The notes under the pieces were generated by a model. It saw only the letters and a list, made by a program, of their open reading frames with translations, was not told where the DNA came from and made no database searches. The position numbers were made by a program, and so were the translations under genes. Positions 1 through 5,405 of a DNA stretch of 6,340 bases are shown here, piece after piece (within the stretch, counting starts at the first letter, position 1; every line of letters starts with the position of its first letter). Source of the stretch: JACDDK01 sp041747155 (GTDB taxonomy: Bacteria; Actinomycetota; Rubrobacteria; Rubrobacterales; Rubrobacteraceae); NCBI GenBank assembly GCA_041747155.1, contig JBGTFQ010000007.1, forward strand, positions 1-6,340, given 5' to 3'.

Positions 1-84
1 CCAGCGCAGGCCGTGTGTCTTGCTAACCACGATCCACCGCGCCTGTGTCGTTGTCTGTTCGGTTCATACGCTCTTCTCTCTAGT

Positions 85-133
85 CCCCGGCTCCGGCGCG
101 TCGAGCCTCGCCGCATCGCCGCGCCAGCCGGGG
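85..133. repeat. Strong GC-rich imperfect hairpin in non-coding DNA
   Basis: CCCCGGCT (85-92) pairs perfectly with AGCCGGGG (126-133), and GGCGCG (95-100) pairs with CGCGCC (120-125). This gives a 14-bp stem with a CC bulge at 93-94 and a 19-base apex. No T-run follows on either strand, so it is not a classical intrinsic terminator. It lies ahead of the flavoprotein gene and could end an upstream transcript, act as a leader structure, or be a dispersed REP-like element. The rest of 1-205 holds only low-quality reading frames with no recognisable protein similarity. Confidence 0.6.
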
Positions 134-192
134 CACGTATACTACCATCTCAGTCCGGATTTCCGCCCCCTATCTTGGAGCTTTTCTCCCGA

Positions 193-198
193 TATACT
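193..198 (+). promoter_or_regulatory. Candidate -10 box (TATACT) for a leaderless flavoprotein mRNA
   Basis: TATACT lies 7 bases before the GTG at 206, so transcription would begin at about 204-206, at or next to the start codon. No good Shine-Dalgarno sequence precedes this GTG, which agrees with leaderless initiation. A TTGGAG at 175-180 is only 12 bases upstream of the box, too close for a normal -35. A second TATACT lies at 138-143 and would give a leader of about 55 bases instead. The promoter is inferred from sequence only. Confidence 0.5.
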
Positions 199-205
199 AG
201 GCAGC

Positions 206-766
206 GTGGATAATGCCTCGAATATTCTAGTTTGCGTAACGGGTGGCATAGCCGCATATAAATCTCCCGGTGTGATCCGACGCCTCAGAGAGTCCAACTA
301 CACTCTAAAAACAGCCGCCACACCCGCCGCCTTCCGATTCATCCCGGAAGAGACCCTGGCTATAGCGACCGGTACGCCGATCCACACGGATGAAACCTGG
401 TGGGAAAGCTCTGGCAGAGTCGAACACGTCGCCCTAGCCCGCTGGGCGGATCTCATGCTAGTAGCCCCCGCCACCGCCGACTCGATGGCCCGAACGGCTA
501 TCGGCCTCGGCGACGACCTAGTCTCAGCCACGATCCTCGCCGGTGCGAAAAACATACTCTGGGCTCCGGCCATGAACCCCGAGATGTGGTCAAACCCAGC
601 CACTGTCCGAAACATCGAAACTCTAAAAAGCTGGGGCCACCGTTTCGTGGGTCCGTCGGAAGGACTAATGGCCTCGACGGAGGAGGTGCCGGGTGTGGGT
701 CGACTTGCGGATGAAGCCGAGATTTTGGCGGCGGTAGAAGAAGCGCTAGTCGCTGACCCTAGCTAG
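206..766 (+). CDS. Stand-alone CoaC/HFCD-family flavoprotein (phosphopantothenoylcysteine decarboxylase-like)
   Basis: A 186-residue cytosolic FMN-dependent decarboxylase of the CoaC/Dfp/EpiD (HFCD) family. Seen in sequence: the N-terminal flavin-binding strand-loop with VTGGIAAYKS (residues 11-20), the catalytic-histidine block HVALARWADL (His74), APATADSMAR, and the family signature PAMNPEMW (121-128). CoaC enzymes decarboxylate 4'-phosphopantothenoylcysteine to 4'-phosphopantetheine in coenzyme A synthesis. The length matches a lone CoaC domain; the CoaB synthetase domain that usually follows in bacteria is absent. In the substrate clamp, where E. coli Dfp has A-C-G-D with the reducing Cys158, this protein reads MASTEEVPGVGR (155-166), with no cysteine. 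It may be a divergent CoaC or a decarboxylase for another substrate, such as a peptidyl cysteine. The GTG start was chosen because family similarity begins there; the frame stays open back to base 20, but the extra 62 residues resemble nothing. Family assignment is firm, exact reaction uncertain. Confidence 0.88.
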   Translation: MDNASNILVCVTGGIAAYKSPGVIRRLRESNYTLKTAATPAAFRFIPEETLAIATGTPIHTDETWWESSGRVEHVALARWADLMLVAPATADSMARTAIGLGDDLVSATILAGAKNILWAPAMNPEMWSNPATVRNIETLKSWGHRFVGPSEGLMASTEEVPGVGRLADEAEILAAVEEALVADPS

Positions 767-776
767 AGTCTCTAGC
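762..776. repeat. 15-base palindrome spanning two convergent stop codons
   Basis: GCTAGAG (762-768), a central T, and CTCTAGC (770-776) form a perfect 7-bp inverted repeat. It contains the TAG stop of the flavoprotein (764-766) and, on the other strand, the TAG stop of the zinc-ribbon gene (772-774). With a 1-base centre it could form at most a 5-bp stem in RNA, and no T-run follows on either strand, so its role as a bidirectional terminator is doubtful. Confidence 0.5.
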
Positions 777-1128
777 AGGCGGCGTTTTTGCGGCGTAGGA
801 TCTTCGGTAGACGGTCGCGGTGCTCGATGGCCGTCACTTGCCCTATCTCCCGGAGTACCGAGAAAGGCTTGCGTACGGCTTTCACGGGCCAAGTCACGAT
901 CCAGGTCGGGCTTTTGAATACCTCCCCAGCTAGCTTTCTTGGGAGGCCAACGGTACGCTCCGCGAGATCCTGGGCGTACTCGGCATAGACGTGACTGGAG
1001 AAATGCCGGGACGCGCCGCAGTTAGCGCAGCGGCTGGCACGCAGATGATCGGAGAGGTACAGAAGCTCGTGCTCGCCCTCAACCCCGCAACTCGAACAAA
1101 CAAGTATGGCATCCGTTTCGACCTTCAC
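772..1128 (-). CDS. Small zinc-ribbon protein of unknown function
   Basis: A 118-residue protein whose N-terminal third carries two CxxC knuckles, Cys11/Cys14 and Cys34/Cys37, spaced as in a rubredoxin-like or zinc-ribbon fold that binds one Zn(II). The second half is basic and aromatic (SPTWIVTWPVKAVRKPF, about residues 73-89), with no convincing membrane segment and no signal peptide. It ends in a lone cysteine (Cys118). I do not recognise a functional family; zinc ribbons of this size may bind nucleic acid or a partner protein, and no catalytic motif is visible. The GTG start at 1126-1128 is supported by a GAAAGGGG ribosome-binding site just upstream. It follows the E2 gene on the same strand after 99 bases, so it may be read from operon read-through or from its own promoter, and it runs tail-to-tail into the flavoprotein. 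Confidence 0.8.
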   Translation of the reverse strand: MKVETDAILVCSSCGVEGEHELLYLSDHLRASRCANCGASRHFSSHVYAEYAQDLAERTVGLPRKLAGEVFKSPTWIVTWPVKAVRKPFSVLREIGQVTAIEHRDRLPKILRRKNAAC

Positions 1129-1131
1129 GTT

Positions 1132-1140
1132 TCCCCTTTC
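1132..1140 (-). promoter_or_regulatory. Ribosome-binding site of the zinc-ribbon gene
   Basis: On the minus strand GAAAGGGGA lies 3 bases before the GTG at 1128, with the AAGG core about 6 bases away. It decides the GTG start, since the next in-frame candidates lie inside the zinc-ribbon domain. Confidence 0.6.
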
Positions 1141-1173
1141 ACAACGTCAGACCCGGCTCCATCCTCGACAGAC

Positions 1174-1197
1174 GATCTACAGTGAGTGTACCCGATC
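1174..1197. repeat. Interrupted inverted repeat in the E2/zinc-ribbon gap
   Basis: GATCTACA (1174-1181), loop GTGAG, TGTA (1187-1190), then CCC and GATC (1194-1197) form an 8-bp inverted repeat broken by a 3-base bulge. It sits in the 99-base gap 1129-1227 and overlaps a possible minus-strand -10 box TACACT (1185-1190), for which I find no -35 at normal spacing. It could be an operator or a weak transcript-end structure. Nothing else in this gap looks like a terminator. Confidence 0.25.
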
Positions 1198-1227
1198 TTA
1201 CAACCCGCCGTTCGTTCAACCTTTGGC

Positions 1228-2445
1228 TCAAAGCAGTATCTCCCAGTCCGAGAGCGCCGTTTGCAAATCCTCCAAGAATCTTGCGCCGTCCGCGCCGTCG
1301 GCAACCCGATGATCCACTGAGAGCGTCGCGGAGATCACACGCTGAGGCAACCATTCGCCCTCGCGCCACTCCGGCACGATTCGCGTCCGCCCAAGGGCCA
1401 GAATCGCGGCCTGGGGCGCGTTGATGATCGCGTCGAAGTTATCCACACCCATCATCCCGAGGTTGGAGATAGTGAAAGTTCCTCCTGAGAGTTCGTCACT
1501 CTCTAGCTCGCTCGCCCGCGTCCGGCGCACAAGGTCTTTTACCGCTGGTACTAACTCCCGCAGCGACAACTCCTCCGCATTCTTGAGGACCGGAACCAGA
1601 AGCCCCTCATCCGTCGAAGCCGCTATACCGAGGTTGACGTGAGGGTGAATCTCGATCTCACCACCCTCGATGTATGAGGAGTTGAGCCGCGGATGATCCT
1701 TGAGGGTTCGAGCAATAGCTAGAGCCAGAAGCTCTGTCAGAGAAGGTGATGGATCCATCTTAGAAGCGAGGCGCTCCCGGAGATCCAGCAGTCGATCCAC
1801 CGCCAAATCCCGATTCAGATAGAAATGCGGCACCTCCGCGAAGCTCTTGGCCGTCCGCTCGGCCCCAACCCGCCGAACCAGCGACAACTTCTCCCGAAAA
1901 CTCCCTCCCGGAGACGAAGCTTCAAACGGCGCATCTTGCACAGGATCTTGCCGAACATCAGCCTCAAGTACGTCGGAGAGGTAGATGCGTCCTGCGGGAC
2001 CAGAACCGGTGATGGACTCAAGCACAAGATCCCGGTCCGCCGCTGCTCGCCGCGCCGCCGGTGAAGCCCGGACTTTTCGACCGTTTCTACGTTCGGTTTC
2101 CGGCGATTTTTCCGCTACCGAGGATGGTGGATCCTGATTTGCTACCTCACCAGTGCCGTTTGATCCGCTTTCGTTCTCCGTAGCTTCGGGTTCTTGCCAG
2201 TCTTCTCCGGGAGATGCGATGTAGGCGAGGGTCGCGCCGACTTTTATCTTCTCTCCGGCAGCCCCTTTGAGGCTGCGGATAGTTCCGGCGGCGTTCGCCT
2301 CGATCTCGTAGGCCACTTTATCGGTGTCTATTTCGAGGACGGGGTCGCCTTTCTCGACCTCGGCTCCTTCCTCGACGATCCAACGCACGATCTCGGCTTC
2401 CTCCATATCCATGCCGAGTTTGGGGACCTTCAGCTCAGCAGCCAT
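1228..2445 (-). CDS. Dihydrolipoamide acyltransferase (E2) of a 2-oxoacid/acetoin dehydrogenase complex
   Basis: A 405-residue E2 core protein. It accepts the acyl group from E1 on a swinging lipoyl arm and transfers it to coenzyme A in the cytosol. Domains in order: one N-terminal lipoyl domain (about 2-77) with the lipoylated lysine in EIDTDKVAYE (Lys43); a flexible Glu/Ser/Pro-rich linker (about 78-122); a peripheral subunit-binding domain (about 124-160: RASPAARRAAADRDL, then GSGPAGRI); and a C-terminal catalytic domain (about 185-405) with TFTISNLGMMGVDNF and the active-site HRVADG (His379, Asp383). Length and domain order are normal for a one-lipoyl E2. The ATG at 2443-2445 is chosen because the lipoyl domain begins there and because it overlaps the E1-beta stop by one base (TGATG), a coupling arrangement; the 66-residue upstream extension is Arg-rich shadow sequence inside E1-beta. 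The domain set does not tell pyruvate, branched-chain or acetoin substrates apart. Confidence 0.96.
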   Translation of the reverse strand: MAAELKVPKLGMDMEEAEIVRWIVEEGAEVEKGDPVLEIDTDKVAYEIEANAAGTIRSLKGAAGEKIKVGATLAYIASPGEDWQEPEATENESGSNGTGEVANQDPPSSVAEKSPETERRNGRKVRASPAARRAAADRDLVLESITGSGPAGRIYLSDVLEADVRQDPVQDAPFEASSPGGSFREKLSLVRRVGAERTAKSFAEVPHFYLNRDLAVDRLLDLRERLASKMDPSPSLTELLALAIARTLKDHPRLNSSYIEGGEIEIHPHVNLGIAASTDEGLLVPVLKNAEELSLRELVPAVKDLVRRTRASELESDELSGGTFTISNLGMMGVDNFDAIINAPQAAILALGRTRIVPEWREGEWLPQRVISATLSVDHRVADGADGARFLEDLQTALSDWEILL

Positions 2446-3452
2446 CAGGCGTAGACTCCGGCGCGAGCGTCCAACAGCGCGTGTACGGCTTCCACAACCT
2501 TCTCGGGCGTGGGCCGTACGTGGGCTTCGAGGGCGCGATTGTACGGTATCGGCACGTCGGCTCCGGCAACTCGGGCGGGTGCGCGGTCCAGCGCGTAGAA
2601 ACTCGGTCCTTCCACGATCCGCGATACGACTTCGGCTCCCCACCCTGCGGTCTTTACATCTTCTTCGACGACAACCAGCTTGCCGGTCTTCTCTACGGAA
2701 CGCTGGATCGCCCCATCGTCCATCGGCGAGAGCGTGCGAAGGTCGATAACTTCGACTTCGACACCCGTATCCGAGAGTGCCTCCGCAGCTTCGAGGACGT
2801 AGTGGTGCATCAGACCGGCGGTGGCTATCGTTACATCTTCACCTTCGCGGCTGATGTTCGCCTCACCCAGCGGCACGCGGTACGGCTCTTCGGGAACTTC
2901 GCCTTTTTTGTTGTAGAGAAGTTTGTGCTCGTAGAAGAGGACCGTGTTGTCGTCGTCTATGGCCGAAAGGAGCATACCTTTAGCGTCGTAGGGGGTCGAG
3001 GGCATGACTACTTTCAGACCAGGAACGTGGACAAACCAAGCTTCGAGGGATTGAGAGTGCTGGGCGGCGGCTCCGGTCCCTGCGCCTCCGGGGGTTCGGA
3101 CGACCATCGGGACGCGGCCCTCGCCACCGAACATGTACCGGATCTTGGCGGCCTGGTTGACTAGCTGATCCATGCAATGCGTGATGAAGTCCGAGAACTG
3201 CAACTCTGCTATAGGACGCATCCCCATAAGCGCGGCCCCCGTACAAAGCCCGACATATCCAGCCTCTGAGATCGGGGTATCCACCACGCGATCCTCGCCA
3301 AACTCCTCGACCATGCCCCGGCTAACGCCGAAAGCACCACCGTACACGCCCACATCCTCGCCCATGAGAAAGACCTCTTCGTTCTCGCGCATGGACCCGA
3401 CCATCGCCTCGCGGACGGCCTCGCGGTACGTGATCTCCGCTTCTCTAGGCAT
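2445..3452 (-). CDS. ThDP-dependent dehydrogenase E1 component, beta subunit
   Basis: A 335-residue beta subunit of the alpha2-beta2 E1 enzyme, transketolase pyrimidine-binding fold followed by the transketolase C-terminal domain. Visible landmarks: ITYREAVREAM at the N-terminus; MGEDVGVYGG; DTPISEAGYVG, holding the catalytic glutamate that activates thiamine diphosphate (Glu63); RTPGGAGTGAAAQHSQSLEAW with the conserved histidine (His132); PSTPYDAKGML; and the C-terminal domain VEVIDLRTLSPMD plus VVVEEDVKTAGWGAEV. With E1-alpha it decarboxylates or cleaves the substrate and reductively acylates the E2 lipoyl group. Start choice: the ATG at 3450-3452 has GGAGG 6 bases upstream, whereas an ATG two codons earlier directly abuts the GGAGG, and the farthest in-frame start (3494) lies well inside E1-alpha. 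The gene overlaps the E1-alpha end by 8 bases and the E2 start by 1. Confidence 0.96.
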   Translation of the reverse strand: MPREAEITYREAVREAMVGSMRENEEVFLMGEDVGVYGGAFGVSRGMVEEFGEDRVVDTPISEAGYVGLCTGAALMGMRPIAELQFSDFITHCMDQLVNQAAKIRYMFGGEGRVPMVVRTPGGAGTGAAAQHSQSLEAWFVHVPGLKVVMPSTPYDAKGMLLSAIDDDNTVLFYEHKLLYNKKGEVPEEPYRVPLGEANISREGEDVTIATAGLMHHYVLEAAEALSDTGVEVEVIDLRTLSPMDDGAIQRSVEKTGKLVVVEEDVKTAGWGAEVVSRIVEGPSFYALDRAPARVAGADVPIPYNRALEAHVRPTPEKVVEAVHALLDARAGVYA

Positions 3453-4401
3453 ATACATCCTCCAATGCGGACTCGGGCTCCGGGTCCGGTTCACGCTCGG
3501 CTCTCTCGAAGGCTTCTTCTATCTGCTCTTTGACCTGCTCGTCCAGTTGCTGCCATTCGCCTTCTTGGAGCGAACCTTCGCCTTCCAGAACTGCGGCGAA
3601 GCGTTCGATGGGATCCTTCTTGCGCCAGGAGGAGATCTCCTCTCGCGTGCGATAGAGGTTGGCGTCACTCTTGGAATGTCCGAGATAACGGTATGTGATC
3701 GCCTCTAAAAGCGTCGGCCCCTCGCCCGCCCGCGCCCGCTCCAGAGCCGCCAGAGTAGCTTCGTTGACTTCGTCGAGATCCGAGCCCGCCACCGTGACCC
3801 CCGGCATACCGTAAGCGGCGGCTCGGTCGGAGATGTTCTCGACAGCGGTGGCCTTCTTGACGTTCATGGACATGCCGTATTGGTTGTTCTCGCAGACAAA
3901 AACGACGGGCAGTTTCCAGATGGCGGCCATGTTCAACGTCTCGTGGAAGATGCCTTCGTTTGCCGCCCCCTCGCCGAAGAAGCACAGCGCGGCGTGATCC
4001 TGGCCGCGCCGCTTGAAGGCCCAGCCTGCTCCGCACACGATGCCCATGCTCCCTCCGACGATGCCGTTCGCACCGAGCATCCCAGCCTTCACATCAGCAA
4101 TGTGCATGGAGCCACCCTTGCCGTGACAGTAGCCCGTTGCCTGTCCCAAAAGCTCGGCGGCCATGCGGTCCACATCCAGGCCGAAGGCTATCGCGTGGCC
4201 GTGACCCCGGTGGGTGGAGGTTATTACGTCGCCCTTCTTCAAGGCAGAGATGGCCCCTACCGCGACGGATTCCTGGCCGACGTAGAAGTGGGCCGTGCCG
4301 TGGACCTGGCCCTCGGCATAGAGGTCGTTCACTTTCTCGTCAAAGTAGCGACTCAAGAGCATCTTCCTTAGTAGTTCTATGCGATCCTCGGTGCTAGGCA
4401 A
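3445..4401 (-). CDS. ThDP-dependent dehydrogenase E1 component, alpha subunit (acetoin/pyruvate dehydrogenase type)
   Basis: A 318-residue alpha subunit of the ThDP-dependent E1 enzyme. The thiamine diphosphate/Mg motif is clear: GEGAANEG (143-150) and, about 30 residues later, CENNQYG (Asn172-Asn173). Other family blocks are HFYVGQESVAVGA (38-50), TSTHRGHGHA (61-70), GKGGSMHIAD (95-104) and the cofactor-loop region RYLGHSKSD (238-246). The short length and the GxGGSMH...GIVGGSMG pattern look most like the AcoA (acetoin) group or generic actinobacterial pyruvate dehydrogenase alpha; substrate specificity cannot be settled. The start is TTG (4399-4401), backed by AAAGGAG 7 bases upstream; a downstream ATG at residue 14 would remove the first helix. 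It follows the regulator after 21 bases and overlaps E1-beta by 8 bases. The C-terminal 35 residues are rich in Glu/Pro and probably flexible. Confidence 0.96.
   Translation of the reverse strand: MPSTEDRIELLRKMLLSRYFDEKVNDLYAEGQVHGTAHFYVGQESVAVGAISALKKGDVITSTHRGHGHAIAFGLDVDRMAAELLGQATGYCHGKGGSMHIADVKAGMLGANGIVGGSMGIVCGAGWAFKRRGQDHAALCFFGEGAANEGIFHETLNMAAIWKLPVVFVCENNQYGMSMNVKKATAVENISDRAAAYGMPGVTVAGSDLDEVNEATLAALERARAGEGPTLLEAITYRYLGHSKSDANLYRTREEISSWRKKDPIERFAAVLEGEGSLQEGEWQQLDEQVKEQIEEAFERAEREPDPEPESALEDVYA
3459..3463 (-). promoter_or_regulatory. Ribosome-binding site of E1-beta inside the E1-alpha gene
   Basis: GGAGG on the minus strand, spaced 6 bases (ATGTAT) from the ATG at 3452. It selects this ATG over the in-frame ATG at 3458, which has no spacer. 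Lying within the last codons of E1-alpha, it suits translational coupling and equal subunit synthesis. Confidence 0.7.
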
Positions 4402-4408
4402 TTTGGGA

Positions 4409-4415
4409 CTCCTTT
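4409..4415 (-). promoter_or_regulatory. Ribosome-binding site supporting a TTG start of E1-alpha
   Basis: AAAGGAG on the minus strand, 7 bases before TTG at 4401, in the 21-base gap after the regulator stop. Good match and spacing make the TTG the likeliest start. Confidence 0.7.
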
Positions 4416-4422
4416 GGTTGTC

Positions 4423-5391
4423 TTATATCTCCAACAGTGCTTGTGCGAGGCTCTGGTCGCAGACTAGTCGATTCACGTATCCACCTGCCAAAACGGCAGC
4501 CACGCCGGCGGCTTTCTCCGCACCAGTGGCTATCCCGATCACCTCCGGCACATCTCGAATTTGTTCCAACGTAATTCCAACAACTCGCTCGGAGACCTCC
4601 GGCAAACAAGGGTTTCCAAACGAATCCAGAAAGTGGAAACACACGTCACCAACGGCCCCCTGCTCTGAGAGACTCAAGAATTCATCGGAGTCGAAGAAGC
4701 CCGCGTGGATTATGGTCGAGGTTGGCAGTATCCCCCCGATACCCACTACGGCCACGTCGCAGGAGACTGCTGCCTTCAGCGTGTCCTCGATGCCGGGTGT
4801 CTCCATCAACTCTTCGCGGCTGCTCGCGGAGCGGGCTATGGCGGGAGCGTCGAGGTTCAGGGCTTCGACGCCGAGCTTGGCCGCAAGATTCAGGCACGCC
4901 CGGTTGGAGTGAAGTACCGTCTCGGCCCGACCGATGCTGCCCACCAGCGGCACCACCCGGTCGCACTTGAACGCCAATCGCGGCACAGCCTCGACGAGGG
5001 CGCGGACTGTCGTTCCCCAGGAGACTCCAAGCGTGCTTCCAGGCCCACAGACCCGAGCCAGACACGCTGCGGTAAGACCGCCTACCGCCAATTCCGTGCT
5101 ACGGCCTTCTTCCGCCGTGGCGGAGATACGGACTTCCCCGATACCATATCGATCCTCCAGGGCGATCTCCAGCGGCGCGAAGTCTCCCGTAGGTGAGGCT
5201 ATCTCGATCTTCACGAAGCCTCGGCTGTGGCCCTCGGAGATAAGCCGGGAGACTTTCGGACGGGAGAAGCCCATTCGCTTCGCCACTTCGGCCTGATTGA
5301 AATGTCGCTCGTAGTAGAGGCGGAGAACCTTCATTATGAGGTGGTCCTCATCCGAGAGATCCCGATTGTTTACGGAGTAGCGGGAGATCAC
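4423..5391 (-). CDS. SorC-family sugar-binding transcriptional regulator
   Basis: A 322-residue DNA-binding regulator. The N-terminal helix-turn-helix spans about residues 17-58 (FNQAEVAKRMGFSRPKVSRL contains the recognition helix). The rest is the SorC/DeoR-like effector domain with typical blocks: LGVSWGTTV (121-129), VVGIGGI (215-221), QGAVGDVCFHFLD (244-256), and VIGIATGAEKA plus LVCDQSLAQALL near the C-terminus. Characterised members (SorC, DeoR, CggR) respond to phosphorylated sugars, so a sugar- or polyol-phosphate inducer is inferred here. The GTG start (5389-5391) has AGGAGG 8 bases upstream, and only 12 bases separate it from the upstream gene. It lies inside the operon between the oxidoreductase and E1-alpha, so it probably controls its own transcription along with the catabolic genes. 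Its operator would lie beyond the right edge. Confidence 0.93.
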   Translation of the reverse strand: MISRYSVNNRDLSDEDHLIMKVLRLYYERHFNQAEVAKRMGFSRPKVSRLISEGHSRGFVKIEIASPTGDFAPLEIALEDRYGIGEVRISATAEEGRSTELAVGGLTAACLARVCGPGSTLGVSWGTTVRALVEAVPRLAFKCDRVVPLVGSIGRAETVLHSNRACLNLAAKLGVEALNLDAPAIARSASSREELMETPGIEDTLKAAVSCDVAVVGIGGILPTSTIIHAGFFDSDEFLSLSEQGAVGDVCFHFLDSFGNPCLPEVSERVVGITLEQIRDVPEVIGIATGAEKAAGVAAVLAGGYVNRLVCDQSLAQALLEI

Positions 5392-5399
5392 GACTCCAT

Positions 5400-5405
5400 C
5401 CTCCT
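5400..5405 (-). promoter_or_regulatory. Ribosome-binding site of the SorC-type regulator
   Basis: AGGAGG on the minus strand overlaps the TAG stop of the upstream oxidoreductase (TAGGAGG) and lies 8 bases before the GTG start. The nearby ATG at 5397-5399 is out of frame. This overlap favours coupled translation. Confidence 0.7.

Noticed and set aside
20..205. N-terminal extension of the flavoprotein reading frame by 62 residues
   Set aside because: The extra residues resemble no part of the HFCD family, and they cross the strong hairpin and both TATACT boxes; similarity begins at the GTG at 206.
2446..2643. Upstream extension of the E2 reading frame
   Set aside because: It lies wholly inside E1-beta in another frame, is Arg/Ser-rich shadow sequence, and the lipoyl domain starts at the ATG at 2445.
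2481..3164. 227-codon open frame on the plus strand opposite E1-beta
   Set aside because: Its composition reflects the antisense of a GC-rich gene; no known domain is visible and the minus-strand E1-beta is certain.
3453..3494. Earlier starts for E1-beta
   Set aside because: They overlap E1-alpha further and lack a properly spaced ribosome-binding site; GGAGG at 3459-3463 fits the ATG at 3452.
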